Positions 26,933 to 35,845 of a DNA stretch of 64,000 nt are shown here, piece after piece. This DNA is from Lachnospiraceae bacterium (GTDB lineage: Bacteria > Bacillota > Clostridia > Lachnospirales > Lachnospiraceae), in the NCBI GenBank assembly GCA_004558185.1, contig SFDP01000003.1, forward strand, positions 10,890-74,889, in the 5' to 3' direction. The notes beneath the pieces are model-generated. The model saw only the letters and a program-made list of their open reading frames with translations. It was not told where the DNA came from and made no database searches. Each line of letters opens with the position of its first letter. The first letter of the stretch is position 1. The position numbers and the translations under genes are program-made.

Positions 26933-28363
26933 ATGAGTACTACTACACTTGCGAGTCAGAGAATTGCTTCTTTGCTCGATGAGAACAGTTTCGTGGAAAT
27001 CGGTGGACTTGTTACGGCAAGAGCTACAGATTTCAATCTGAAACAAACCCAAACCCCCTCTGATGGTGTAATTACCGGATATGGGGTGATTGACGGAAAT
27101 CTTGTGTACGTCTACAGCCAGGATGCTTCCGTGTTAGGCGGAAGTATGGGTGAGATGCACGCAAAGAAAATTGCACACCTGTATGATCTGGCAATGAAAA
27201 TGGGGGCTCCGGTAATCGGGCTGATTGATTCTGCCGGGTTAAGACTTCAGGAAGCTACGGATGCACTGAACGCCTTTGGAGAGGTTTATTTGAAGCAGAC
27301 CCTTGCCTCCGGTGTGATCCCTCAGATCACGGCTGTTTTTGGCAACTGTGGAGGTGGACTTGCATTGGTTTCCGCACTTTCCGATTTTACCTTTATGGAA
27401 GGGAAGAAGGCCAGACTTTTTGTAAATTCACCTAATGCCCTGGAGGGCAATGAAATTTCCAGGTGCGATACTTCGGCCGCCGCTTTCCAGAGCGAGAAGG
27501 CAGGGATCGTGGATGTAGTGGCTGATGAAGCCGAAATTTTTGCCCAGGTCAGAGAATTGATCGGTATGCTCCCTGCCAATAATGAGGAAAATCATTCCTA
27601 CATAGAATGTGAGGATGACCTGAACCGGATTTGTCCTGATCTGGCCGGCTGCGTTGGGGATACCTCTGTTTTTGCGGCACAGATAGCAGACGATCAGATA
27701 TTCTTTGAAACGAAGAGAAACTATGCCAGGGAAATGGTTACCGGCTTTATTCGAATGAATGGAATGACCATAGGTGTGGTTGCAAACCGGACAGAGATTT
27801 ATGGAGAGGATGGAGAAGTGGAGGAAAAATTTGCCCCTGCATTGACTACTCGTGGCTGTCGTAAGGGAGCTGACTTTATCTCCTTCTGTGATGCCTTCGA
27901 CATACCGGTCTTAAGCCTTACCAATGTGAAGGGATTTGAAGCGACTACCTGTGCGGAGAGGAACATAGCAAGAGAGGCGGCAAGGCTGACCTATGCCTTT
28001 GCCAATGCAACCGTTCCCAAAGTGAATGTGGTAATTGGCAAGGCCTATGGAAGTGCCTATGTGGCCATGAACTCTAAAGCCATTGGAGCAGATATGACCT
28101 TTGCATGGCCAGAAGCCGAGATCGGAACTATGGAATCACATTTAGCGGCCAAGATCATCTGTGACGGTCAGGGCGCCGAAGCCATTGAAGCCTGCAAAGA
28201 GGAATATGCAGCTTTACAGAACAATGTGGCCAGTGCAGCGGCAAGAGGATATGTAGATGCTATCATAGAGGCACCGGATACTCGAAAATATGTGATTGGT
28301 GCCTTTGAAATGCTGTTTACTAAAAGAGAAGACCGGCCCGCAAAAAAACATGGCACAGTATAG
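26933..28363 (+). CDS. CoA-ester carboxyltransferase, biotin-dependent decarboxylase alpha-type subunit (MmdA-like)
   Basis: A crotonase-fold carboxyltransferase of 476 residues, the family of methylmalonyl-CoA decarboxylase alpha, glutaconyl-CoA decarboxylase alpha and propionyl-CoA carboxylase beta. Typical parts are the N-terminal DGVITGYGVIDG strand, VIGLIDSAGLRLQEA, the oxyanion segment FGNCGGGLAL, and the C-terminal KAYGSAYVAMNSKAIGAD and AWPEAEIGTM. It would move CO2 between an acyl-CoA and biotin on the carrier protein encoded downstream. The start at 26933 follows GGAGGG by seven bases. An in-frame ATG at 26918 lies before that site. Substrate (methylmalonyl-, malonyl- or another CoA) cannot be fixed from sequence. 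Confidence 0.88.
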   Translation: MSTTTLASQRIASLLDENSFVEIGGLVTARATDFNLKQTQTPSDGVITGYGVIDGNLVYVYSQDASVLGGSMGEMHAKKIAHLYDLAMKMGAPVIGLIDSAGLRLQEATDALNAFGEVYLKQTLASGVIPQITAVFGNCGGGLALVSALSDFTFMEGKKARLFVNSPNALEGNEISRCDTSAAAFQSEKAGIVDVVADEAEIFAQVRELIGMLPANNEENHSYIECEDDLNRICPDLAGCVGDTSVFAAQIADDQIFFETKRNYAREMVTGFIRMNGMTIGVVANRTEIYGEDGEVEEKFAPALTTRGCRKGADFISFCDAFDIPVLSLTNVKGFEATTCAERNIAREAARLTYAFANATVPKVNVVIGKAYGSAYVAMNSKAIGADMTFAWPEAEIGTMESHLAAKIICDGQGAEAIEACKEEYAALQNNVASAAARGYVDAIIEAPDTRKYVIGAFEMLFTKREDRPAKKHGTV

Positions 28364-28380
28364 AAAGGATGATGCTTAAT

Positions 28381-29094
28381 ATGAAAAAACTGCTGTTAGT
28401 ATTAGGTATGATCACCTGTATGCTTGGCCTGACGGCCTGCAATGATGAAAAAGATACGCTTACAGAAAATTACGGGGTAACTCAGGAGCAGGCTTTGGAG
28501 TATGGTCAGGGGCTGGTTGAGACCATGAATGAGATTGTTCTGCGGGGAGAAATGGCTCAGTATGAGTCCGACAAGATTCTGTATCCGGCTTTGGAGAGCT
28601 TTTCATCAGCGTTGGAGGAGATGGGTGATTATCAGTCTGTTACGGAAAACTCTTCTGTCGAATATGGGGATGGAATCACCATAATGATGGAGATACAGGG
28701 TACTCTGCGGAATGCACAGGTTGAGATCATACTGGATAAAGAACTGATGATTACCAGCATCAGCGCTAATGTGATTTATTCCTTTGGAGAATTGATGGCA
28801 AAGGCAGGACTGAATACTCTGATGGGTATGGGAACGGTATTTGTGGTCCTGATTTTAATCTGTCTTTTGATTTCCTGCTTCTCTCTGATCGCAAAGGTGC
28901 AGAAGAAGTCCGGTAAAAAGAAGGAGCAGGCTGCTCAGATTGCGGATAAGGTAGTGGAGCAGATTATGGAACGAGAAGAGCAGAGTGATGATTTAGAGCT
29001 TGCAGCCGTTATCGCTGCTGCCATAGCAGCCTATGAAGGTGCAGCTTCTTCTGATGGCTATGTTGTCAGAAGCATTAAGAGAAGAAAGAGATAG
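28381..29094 (+). CDS. OadG/MmdD-like gamma/delta subunit with an extracellular lipoprotein domain
   Basis: About 237 residues. The N-terminus is a lipoprotein signal peptide ending in LTAC. An extracytoplasmic domain of about 120 residues follows, with a beta-rich DGITIMMEIQGTLRNAQVEI stretch. Then comes one membrane helix (GTVFVVLILICLLISCFSLI), a basic linker and a C-terminal segment (LAAVIAAAIAAYEG) characteristic of OadG/MmdD small subunits. That subunit anchors the carboxyltransferase to the membrane beta subunit. The fused extracellular domain is not part of classical OadG. Starts at 28369, 28372 and 28381 are possible; 28381 gives a standard signal peptide. Confidence 0.75.
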   Translation: MKKLLLVLGMITCMLGLTACNDEKDTLTENYGVTQEQALEYGQGLVETMNEIVLRGEMAQYESDKILYPALESFSSALEEMGDYQSVTENSSVEYGDGITIMMEIQGTLRNAQVEIILDKELMITSISANVIYSFGELMAKAGLNTLMGMGTVFVVLILICLLISCFSLIAKVQKKSGKKKEQAAQIADKVVEQIMEREEQSDDLELAAVIAAAIAAYEGAASSDGYVVRSIKRRKR

Positions 29095-29118
29095 AAAGGG
29101 TAATAGGAGGAAGAAAAA

Positions 29119-29481
29119 ATGAAGAATTATACCATTACAGTTAATGGAAATGTATATGATGTAGTTGTAGAGGAAGCAGGAGCAGGTGCAGCCCCCGCAC
29201 CCAGACCGGTAGCGGCACCAAAGGCCGCACCTAAGCCGGCGCCTAAAGCCGCTGCGGCAGGAGCAGGCAGTATCCGGGTAGAAGCAGGTGCCGCAGGAAA
29301 GGTTTTTAAGATTGAAGCAAATGTGGGTCAGACCGTTAAAGCAGGTGATGCGGTTGTGATTATCGAAGCGATGAAGATGGAAATTCCTGTCGTTGCGCCT
29401 AAGGACGGTACGGTAGCCAGTATCGATGTTGCAGTTGGTGATGCTGTAGAGGCAGGTGCCTTGCTGGCAACCTTAAATTAG
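29119..29481 (+). CDS. biotin carboxyl carrier protein of the decarboxylase complex
   Basis: A 120-residue protein with an N-terminal 'YTITVNGNVYDVVVEE' strand block, then an Ala/Pro/Lys-rich flexible linker (about 25-50), and a biotinyl domain. The biotin-accepting Lys lies in EAMKMEI. The linker lets biotin swing between the carboxyltransferases and the membrane beta subunit. GGAGG precedes the ATG at normal spacing. It corresponds to MmdC, or the 1.3S subunit of transcarboxylase. Confidence 0.95.
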   Translation: MKNYTITVNGNVYDVVVEEAGAGAAPAPRPVAAPKAAPKPAPKAAAAGAGSIRVEAGAAGKVFKIEANVGQTVKAGDAVVIIEAMKMEIPVVAPKDGTVASIDVAVGDAVEAGALLATLN

Positions 29482-29532
29482 CGATAGAGGAATCGCACTA
29501 TGTTCCTTAGAATCTATAGGAGGTCAACGTAA

Positions 29533-30684
29533 ATGGAATACGTAGTAAATACATTAGACAATCTATTGCACCAGACTGCGTTTTTTAACCTTACCGGTGG
29601 AAACTACGTCATGATTGCAGTGGCTTGTGTCTTCCTTTTCCTGGCGATCAAAAAAGAGTATGAGCCTCTTCTTTTGGTCCCCATAGCCTTTGGTATGCTG
29701 CTGGTTAATATCTATCCGGATATTATGATTTCTCCGGAGGAAGCCTCAAATGGAGTCGGCGGCTTACTTTATTACTTCTATGTGTTGGACGAATGGGCAA
29801 TTCTTCCTTCATTGATTTTTATGGGTGTTGGCGCCATGACGGATTTTGGCCCATTGATTGCCAATCCTAAAAGCTTCCTTTTGGGTGCGGCTGCCCAGTT
29901 TGGTATATTCATTGCTTACTTTGGCGCCATAGCCCTGGGCTTTAATGATAAAGCGGCTGCAGCTATTTCCATTATTGGTGGTGCAGATGGTCCTACTTCC
30001 ATTTTCCTGGCAGGCAAGCTGGGACAGACCGGACTTTTGGGGCCTATTGCCGTGGCGGCATATTCCTATATGTCTCTGGTACCTATTATCCAGCCTCCCA
30101 TCATGAAGCTCTTTACCACAGAGGAGGAGCGCAAAATTAAGATGGAGCAGCTTCGGCCCGTATCCAAACTGGAGAAGATCCTTTTCCCCATTATCGTAAC
30201 CATTGTTGTCTGTATGATTCTTCCTACTACCGCACCCCTGGTAGGTATGCTGATGCTGGGCAATCTGTTTAAGGAATCCGGAGTTGTAAGACAGTTAAGC
30301 GATACGGCTTCCAATGCCCTGATGTATATTGTAGTTATTTTGTTGGGAACCAGTGTAGGCGCAACCACCAGTGCAGAAGCATTCATAAACTGGGCTACGA
30401 TCAAAATCGTGCTTTTGGGTCTTATCGCCTTTGCCTTTGGTACAGCAGCCGGTGTGCTGTTTGGTAAACTGATGTGCTGGGCAACCAAGGGTAAGGTAAA
30501 TCCGCTGATTGGTTCGGCAGGTGTGTCTGCGGTACCTATGGCGGCCAGAGTGTCCCAGAAGGTAGGTGCGGAGGCAGATCCCACCAACTTCCTTTTGATG
30601 CACGCCATGGGACCTAATGTAGCGGGTGTAATCGGTACTGCAGTAGCAGCAGGAACCTTTATGGCAATTTTCGGAGTAATGTGA
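29533..30684 (+). CDS. sodium-pumping decarboxylase beta subunit (OadB/MmdB)
   Basis: An integral membrane protein of 383 residues with about nine to eleven helices. It decarboxylates carboxybiotin and pumps Na+ outward. The family's re-entrant and ion-binding segments are visible: SIIGGADGPTSIFLAGKLG, GTSVGATTSAEAF and the C-terminal NFLLMHAMGPNVAGVIGTA. It is cotranscribed with the carrier (52-base gap) and the oadA-like gene (48-base gap). The direction in the cell depends on the energy state. Confidence 0.95.
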   Translation: MEYVVNTLDNLLHQTAFFNLTGGNYVMIAVACVFLFLAIKKEYEPLLLVPIAFGMLLVNIYPDIMISPEEASNGVGGLLYYFYVLDEWAILPSLIFMGVGAMTDFGPLIANPKSFLLGAAAQFGIFIAYFGAIALGFNDKAAAAISIIGGADGPTSIFLAGKLGQTGLLGPIAVAAYSYMSLVPIIQPPIMKLFTTEEERKIKMEQLRPVSKLEKILFPIIVTIVVCMILPTTAPLVGMLMLGNLFKESGVVRQLSDTASNALMYIVVILLGTSVGATTSAEAFINWATIKIVLLGLIAFAFGTAAGVLFGKLMCWATKGKVNPLIGSAGVSAVPMAARVSQKVGAEADPTNFLLMHAMGPNVAGVIGTAVAAGTFMAIFGVM

Positions 30685-30731
30685 TCAATAGAGAAGTGTA
30701 CTTATATTGATAGTAAAGGAGAAAGGATAAT

Positions 30732-32159
30732 ATGTCAGATATCGTAAAGAAACCAATCAGGATTACTGAAACCATATTGCGTGATGCCCATCAGTCACTG
30801 ATCGCAACAAGAATGCCCACTGACTTTATGCTTCCTATCCTGGGGAAAATGGATCAGGTAGGCTACAATGCCATAGAGTGCTGGGGTGGTGCCACCTTCG
30901 ATGCTTCCCTTCGCTTTTTGAAGGAAGACCCCTGGGATCGATTAAGAAAGATCAGAGATGGCCTTAAGAAAACGAAAACCCAGATGCTGTTCAGAGGACA
31001 GAACATTCTTGGCTATCGTCCCTATGCAGACGATGTGGTAGACTATTTTGTACAAAAGTCTGTAGCCAATGGAATCGATATTATTCGTATTTTTGACTGT
31101 TTAAATGATCTTCGCAATCTTCAGGAGGCTGTAAATGCCACCAATAAAATCAAGCAGCAGGAAGGTCGTGGACACGCACAGATCGCACTGTCCTATACTT
31201 TGGGTGATGCCTATACCATGGACTACTGGATGGATATGGCAAGAAAAGTAGAGGAAATGGGCGCAGATTCCATCTGCATCAAGGACATGGCAGGCTTACT
31301 GGTGCCTTATCAGGCAACGGAGCTGATCAGCGGTATGAAGAGTGTTACCAAACTGCCGATTGAGCTGCATACGCACTATACCTCCGGAGTTGCCAGCATG
31401 ACCTATCTTAAGGCAGTAGAGGCGGGAGTGGATATTATCGACTGTGCCATGTCACCCTTTGCCAACGGAACCTCACAGCCTGCCACCGAGGTTATGGCAG
31501 AAACCTTCAAGGGAACTCCCTATGATCCCGGCTTTGACCAGAATCTGCTGGCGGAGATTGCGGATTACTTCAGGCCCTATCGGGATGAATGTCTTGCCAA
31601 TGGGCTCCTGAACCCCAAGGTAATGGGCGTGGATATCAAGACCCTGTTATATCAGGTACCCGGTGGTATGCTTTCCAATATGGTGAGTCAGTTGAAAGAG
31701 CAGAATGCGGAAGATAAATACTATGATGTGCTGAAGGAAATTCCCCAGGTACGAAAGGATTTGGGTGAGCCTCCGCTGGTTACCCCTTCCTCCCAGATCG
31801 TGGGTACACAGGCCGTATTTAATGTGCTGATGGGAGAAAGGTACAAGATGGCTACCGACCAGACTAAGGACATTCTGAGAGGAAAATACGGGCAGACCGT
31901 TAAGCCGATGAGCCAGGAGGTCATTGACAAGGTTATTCCCGGTGAAGAGAGGATTACCTGTCGTCCGGCAGACCTGATCGAGAATGAGCTGGATAAGCTG
32001 GAGGCAGAAATGAAGGAGTGGAAGCAGCAGGATGAGGATGTGTTATCCTATGCGTTGTTCCCTCAGGTTGCTACCGATTTCTTCAAATACCGTCAGGCAC
32101 AGCAGGAAAAGGTAGATATGACGCAGGCAGATGCGAAAAATGCCGCATATCCGGTATAA
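30732..32159 (+). CDS. oxaloacetate/pyruvate carboxyltransferase subunit (OadA-like, no biotin domain)
   Basis: A TIM-barrel carboxyltransferase of 475 residues, as in oxaloacetate decarboxylase alpha, pyruvate carboxylase and the 5S subunit of transcarboxylase. Metal and substrate motifs are ETILRDAHQSLIATRM at the N-terminus, the carboxylated-Lys segment ICIKDMAGL and ELHTHYTSG with the two His ligands. The C-terminal conserved PYC_OADA region is present. The protein stops before where a fused biotinyl domain would lie, so it must use the separate carrier. A long hairpin follows its stop. Confidence 0.93.
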   Translation: MSDIVKKPIRITETILRDAHQSLIATRMPTDFMLPILGKMDQVGYNAIECWGGATFDASLRFLKEDPWDRLRKIRDGLKKTKTQMLFRGQNILGYRPYADDVVDYFVQKSVANGIDIIRIFDCLNDLRNLQEAVNATNKIKQQEGRGHAQIALSYTLGDAYTMDYWMDMARKVEEMGADSICIKDMAGLLVPYQATELISGMKSVTKLPIELHTHYTSGVASMTYLKAVEAGVDIIDCAMSPFANGTSQPATEVMAETFKGTPYDPGFDQNLLAEIADYFRPYRDECLANGLLNPKVMGVDIKTLLYQVPGGMLSNMVSQLKEQNAEDKYYDVLKEIPQVRKDLGEPPLVTPSSQIVGTQAVFNVLMGERYKMATDQTKDILRGKYGQTVKPMSQEVIDKVIPGEERITCRPADLIENELDKLEAEMKEWKQQDEDVLSYALFPQVATDFFKYRQAQQEKVDMTQADAKNAAYPV

Positions 32160-32168
32160 ACATAGAAC

Positions 32169-32225
32169 AGACAAATTTCAGGCAGGGGCCGTGCTTTTGG
32201 CATAGCCCCTGCCTGAAATTTGTCT
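32169..32225 (+). terminator. long-stem hairpin ending the decarboxylase operon
   Basis: Perfect 21-bp inverted arms (32169-32189 and 32205-32225) around a 15-base loop, ten bases after the oadA-like stop. The U-tract is poor (CTCTT), but the stem is exceptionally stable. It abuts the promoter of the next gene. Confidence 0.75.
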
Positions 32226-32228
32226 CTC

Positions 32229-32257
32229 TTGACAAAATAGGGAAAAAGAGCTAACAT
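32229..32257 (+). promoter_or_regulatory. promoter of the tetR gene
   Basis: Perfect TTGACA (32229-32234), a 17-base spacer and TAACAT (32252-32257). Confidence 0.78.
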
Positions 32258-32269
32258 AACATATGTTAT
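32256..32269. promoter_or_regulatory. palindromic operator, likely TetR self-control site
   Basis: ATAACATATGTTAT, a perfect 14-bp palindrome overlapping the -10 box and start point of the tetR promoter. This is the usual place for autorepression by a TetR protein. Confidence 0.6.
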
Positions 32270-32304
32270 TGCTGATTTTTTGTGAAAAGAAAGACGGTGC
32301 AGAT

Positions 32305-32853
32305 ATGGCAAGAAAAGAGACAGTAACACGTGAATACTTATTCAATACGGCTTTTCAAATGCTGCGAGAGGAAGGAATCGAGCATATCACAGCCAGAAAG
32401 CTGGCCGTAAAGGCAGGGTGCTCTACTCAGCCTATTTTCCGCATCTACAGCAATATGGATGAATTATGGAAGGAATTATTTGAGAAAGGTGTGGAATATT
32501 TTGAAGAGTTTTATAATCGCACTCCCCGTTATGACGATACCCCTTTTGTCAATTTAGGAGTGACCTATATACGATTTGCCATGGAGGAGACCCATCTTTT
32601 TTATCTTTTGTTTTTATCACAAAACCGATATGGAAAAGGCTTATATGAGATTCTTAATGGCAGAATGGGTTCTGTGGGCAGAGAAATCAACAGAGCAAAG
32701 GCCAATGGCTGTGAGCAGGCAGGACAGATGTTTATGAAAATGTGGATATTTATCCATGGTGCAGCCTGTATGACTACCACAGGTGACTATGATTTGAAAA
32801 TGCAGGATACCATTGAAATGCTTAAGGGTGCATATCAGGGCTTTTTGGCTTAG
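32305..32853 (+). CDS. TetR-family transcriptional regulator
   Basis: A regulator of 182 residues with an N-terminal helix-turn-helix (EYLFNTAFQMLREEGIEHIT, then ARKLAVKAGCSTQPIFRIY) and a C-terminal ligand-binding domain rich in aromatic residues. The start is placed at the ATG at 32305 (MARKETVTRE). The in-frame ATG at 32263 lies inside the operator and promoter region. The ligand is unknown. It may control itself and the RpiR gene 15 bases downstream; control of the upstream decarboxylase operon is possible but not shown. Confidence 0.88.
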   Translation: MARKETVTREYLFNTAFQMLREEGIEHITARKLAVKAGCSTQPIFRIYSNMDELWKELFEKGVEYFEEFYNRTPRYDDTPFVNLGVTYIRFAMEETHLFYLLFLSQNRYGKGLYEILNGRMGSVGREINRAKANGCEQAGQMFMKMWIFIHGAACMTTTGDYDLKMQDTIEMLKGAYQGFLA

Positions 32854-32868
32854 AGAAGGGAGAGCAGG

Positions 32869-33801
32869 ATGGAAACAGGTTCCGAAAAGGATGTAATCTG
32901 CCTTATCGAAGAAAAATACGGCAAAATGAGCAAAAGTCATAGAAAAATAGCTGACTTCATTAAAGAGCATTATGATCAGGCAGTTTTTATGACTGCGGCA
33001 AAGACGGGTGAGGTATTAGGAGTCAGTGAATCCACAGTAGTACGCTTTGCTTCTGCTTTGGGATTTGACGGGTTTCCGGATTTTCAAAAGACGCTGGCAG
33101 CCTGGGTGAAGGATAAACTGAATGCAGTTTCCAAAATGGGAGCAAAATATGGACAAAGCTCCCAGTCCGAACTGCTCACCACAGTGCTTCGGGGAGATAT
33201 GGAAAAAATCAACGATACCATCGAACGGGTTGATCCGGTGGCTTTTGAGACGGCCATCGATACCATCGTTTCGGCAAAAAATATCTATATTGTAGGAATC
33301 AGAAGCTGTGAGCCTTTAGCAGACTTTTTGAGCTTCTATTTGAATATGATTCGGGGAAATGTGATTTTGCTCAGAACCACCAGTGTCAGCGAAATGTTTG
33401 AGCAGATGATAAGGATCGATGAGCAGGACGCATTGATTGGAATCAGCTTTCCCCGTTATTCCATGAGGACCTTAAAGGCAATGGAATTTGCCAATGACCG
33501 CAATGCCAAGGTAATTGCGATTACCGATTCTCCTCATTCCCCCATGAATCTGTATTCCTCCTGCAATCTTTTTGCCAGAAGTGATATGGTTTCCATTGTG
33601 GATTCTTTGGTGGCGCCCTTAAGTTTGATTAACGCATTAGTGGTGGCATTGTGCCTGAAATGTCCCAGGGAGGTAAAGGAAAATCTGGAAATGCTGGAAC
33701 AGACCTGGAACAACTATCAGGTATATTTGAATGATGAGATCAATTTTATTGATAAGGCTCCTGTGCTGGATTATTCTCTGATGAGGCGGACTGATTCCTG
33801 A
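32869..33801 (+). CDS. MurR/RpiR-family regulator with SIS domain
   Basis: A 310-residue sugar-phosphate-sensing regulator. The N-terminal helix-turn-helix 6 domain (AAKTGEVLGVSESTVVRFAS, then ALGFDGFPDFQ) is classic for RpiR. A SIS domain follows at about 120-260 (IYIVGIRSCEPLADFLSFYL; VIAITDSPHSPM). SIS domains bind phosphosugars. It follows tetR with a short gap and a GGGAGAGCAGG ribosome binding site. No sugar-catabolic genes are adjacent, so the target is unclear. Confidence 0.92.
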   Translation: METGSEKDVICLIEEKYGKMSKSHRKIADFIKEHYDQAVFMTAAKTGEVLGVSESTVVRFASALGFDGFPDFQKTLAAWVKDKLNAVSKMGAKYGQSSQSELLTTVLRGDMEKINDTIERVDPVAFETAIDTIVSAKNIYIVGIRSCEPLADFLSFYLNMIRGNVILLRTTSVSEMFEQMIRIDEQDALIGISFPRYSMRTLKAMEFANDRNAKVIAITDSPHSPMNLYSSCNLFARSDMVSIVDSLVAPLSLINALVVALCLKCPREVKENLEMLEQTWNNYQVYLNDEINFIDKAPVLDYSLMRRTDS

Positions 33802-33833
33802 AGCAAGGGCTGTTTACAGTGAAGTGAGGGAAA

Positions 33834-35075
33834 ATGGATATTATTGTAGTAGGAGGAGGGGCTGCCGGAATGATGGCGGCCATAGCTGCCGCCGGGCAGG
33901 GGCATAGAGTGCATTTGCTGGAGGCAAAGGAGAAGCTGGGAAGGAAAATTTACATTACAGGGAAGGGAAGGTGCAATGTCACCAATGCCTGTTCTCAGGA
34001 GGAGTTCTTTTCCCAGATCGTCAGCAATGAAAAGTTTCTGTATAGCAGCTTTTATGGATTTGATAACCGGGCGGTAATGGATTTTTTTGAAAGAGCCGGC
34101 TGCCCTCTCAAGGTGGAAAGAGGAAATCGTGTATTTCCCGTTTCAGATCATTCTTCGGATGTAATCAGGGCTTTGGCCAAAGAGCTGGACAGGCTGGGGG
34201 TAAAGATAAGTCTGAATTGCCGGGCAGTGGATATCCTTCGCCAAAAGGATGGATCCGCAGGCGGTGTGCTTACGGATAAAAAAGGAGCTGTTTTGGCTCA
34301 GCGGGTAATTCTCTGTACAGGCGGCTGTTCATATCCCCTCACCGGTTCAGACGGCTTTATGCTGGAGGTCTTAAAAAAGCATGGACATACCATACTGCCT
34401 CCTAAGCCTGCGTTGGTTCCCTTTGAACTGAAGGAGGACTATGGAAGGCTGCTGCAGGGACTGGCATTAAAAAATGTCAGTCTGCTGGTAAAGGATGGAA
34501 AAAAGAAGATTTATGAAGGCTTTGGTGAAATGCTCTTTACCCATTTTGGAATCAGTGGGCCTCTGGTTCTTTCTGCCAGCAGTTTTTATGCAAAAAAATC
34601 CTGTCAAAAAGAGGTTAGCGCCTATATCGATCTGAAGCCGGCTCTTACCGAGGAACAACTGGATCGACGTTTATTGCGGGAATTTGAGGAGCATCACAAT
34701 AAGCAGTTTAAAAATGCTCTGGACAGGCTGCTGCCGTCAAAGCTCATTCCTGTAATCGTTAAAGTGAGTGAAATTTCGCCCCAGAAGAAGGTGAATGAAA
34801 TTTCCCGGGAAGAAAGGAGGAGACTCCTGTGTCTCATGAAGAACTGGGAGATGACGATCACCAAAACGAGAGGCTTCACAGAAGCCATTATTACCCAGGG
34901 AGGGGTTGCCGTAAAGGAGGTAAATCCTTCCACCATGGAATCCAGGAGGATTCCCGGCCTGTTTCTGGCAGGAGAAATGCTGGATATTGATGCCCTTACG
35001 GGGGGCTTTAATCTACAGCTTGCCTGGTCCACCGGATATCGAGCAGGAAACAGTCAGGAACCAGAGGCGACATAA
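33834..35075 (+). CDS. HI0933-like (BaiN/YhiN-type) flavoprotein
   Basis: A 413-residue FAD-dependent oxidoreductase. The N-terminal dinucleotide-binding motif is VVGGGAAGMMAAIAAA, followed by the family hallmark GRKIYITGKGRCNVTN. The C-terminal FAD-contacting block is LFLAGEMLDIDALTGGFNLQ. Members reduce diverse substrates, including bile-acid intermediates and flavin-linked aminoacetone oxidation, but most have no proven role. It is followed by cmk after about 30 bases, an order often seen in Clostridia. Confidence 0.92.
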   Translation: MDIIVVGGGAAGMMAAIAAAGQGHRVHLLEAKEKLGRKIYITGKGRCNVTNACSQEEFFSQIVSNEKFLYSSFYGFDNRAVMDFFERAGCPLKVERGNRVFPVSDHSSDVIRALAKELDRLGVKISLNCRAVDILRQKDGSAGGVLTDKKGAVLAQRVILCTGGCSYPLTGSDGFMLEVLKKHGHTILPPKPALVPFELKEDYGRLLQGLALKNVSLLVKDGKKKIYEGFGEMLFTHFGISGPLVLSASSFYAKKSCQKEVSAYIDLKPALTEEQLDRRLLREFEEHHNKQFKNALDRLLPSKLIPVIVKVSEISPQKKVNEISREERRRLLCLMKNWEMTITKTRGFTEAIITQGGVAVKEVNPSTMESRRIPGLFLAGEMLDIDALTGGFNLQLAWSTGYRAGNSQEPEAT

Positions 35076-35106
35076 GCAGATATAGAAAGATAAAGGAGAG
35101 AGACAT

Positions 35107-35805
35107 ATGGGATACAGTGTAGCTATTGATGGACCGGCAGGAGCAGGTAAAAGTACGATTGCCAGAGAAATAGCCGGAAGGATGAATTTTATTTATGTGG
35201 ATACAGGAGCCATGTATCGTGCCATGGCCTTGTATTTACTTCGCCTGAATATCGATCCCGGAAATAAAGAAAAGGTGGAAGAATACTGCCAGAAGGCAGA
35301 TATATCCATTGCCTACGACCAGGGAGAGCAGGTGGTGCTGTTAAATGGGGAAAGGGTAAACGAGCTGATTCGCAGGGAGGAGGTAGGCAATATGGCTTCT
35401 GCTACCTCGGCCTATGGAATGGTTCGAGAAAAGCTGGTAGCCCTGCAGCAAAAGCTGGCAGAAAGTGAGGCGGTGGTTATGGACGGCAGGGATATCGGCA
35501 CCTGTGTGCTTCCTCATGCTGATGTAAAAATTTTTCTTACTGCCAGCAGTGCGGTAAGAGCCAAACGCAGATATGATGAACTGGCGGCCAGGGGACAGGA
35601 ATGTGACCTGAAGGAAATAGAAGCCGATATAGTGGAGCGTGACAGGCGGGATATGGAGAGAGAAATCAGTCCTCTTAGGCAGGCAGAGGATGCTGTCCTT
35701 GTAGACACCTCCCGGATGGCGGTAAAGGAAGTGGTGGATACCATAATGGAGCTGATTCGTCAAAACAGGGAGAGTCAGACCGGAAAACAGACAGGCTCGG
35801 CTTAA
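35107..35805 (+). CDS. cmk: cytidylate kinase
   Basis: Phosphorylates CMP and dCMP with ATP. The P-loop is GPAGAGKST near residue 9, and the CMP-binding block MDGRDIGTCVLP and the lid region ADIVERDRRDMERE are present. The length of 232 residues is normal. The gene heads the conserved clostridial order cmk-ispH-rpsA. AAAGGAGAG precedes the ATG. Confidence 0.95.
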   Translation: MGYSVAIDGPAGAGKSTIAREIAGRMNFIYVDTGAMYRAMALYLLRLNIDPGNKEKVEEYCQKADISIAYDQGEQVVLLNGERVNELIRREEVGNMASATSAYGMVREKLVALQQKLAESEAVVMDGRDIGTCVLPHADVKIFLTASSAVRAKRRYDELAARGQECDLKEIEADIVERDRRDMEREISPLRQAEDAVLVDTSRMAVKEVVDTIMELIRQNRESQTGKQTGSA

Positions 35806-35845
35806 AAATGGCCGACTGGGAAGGAATAGGATAATTAAGGAGAAA

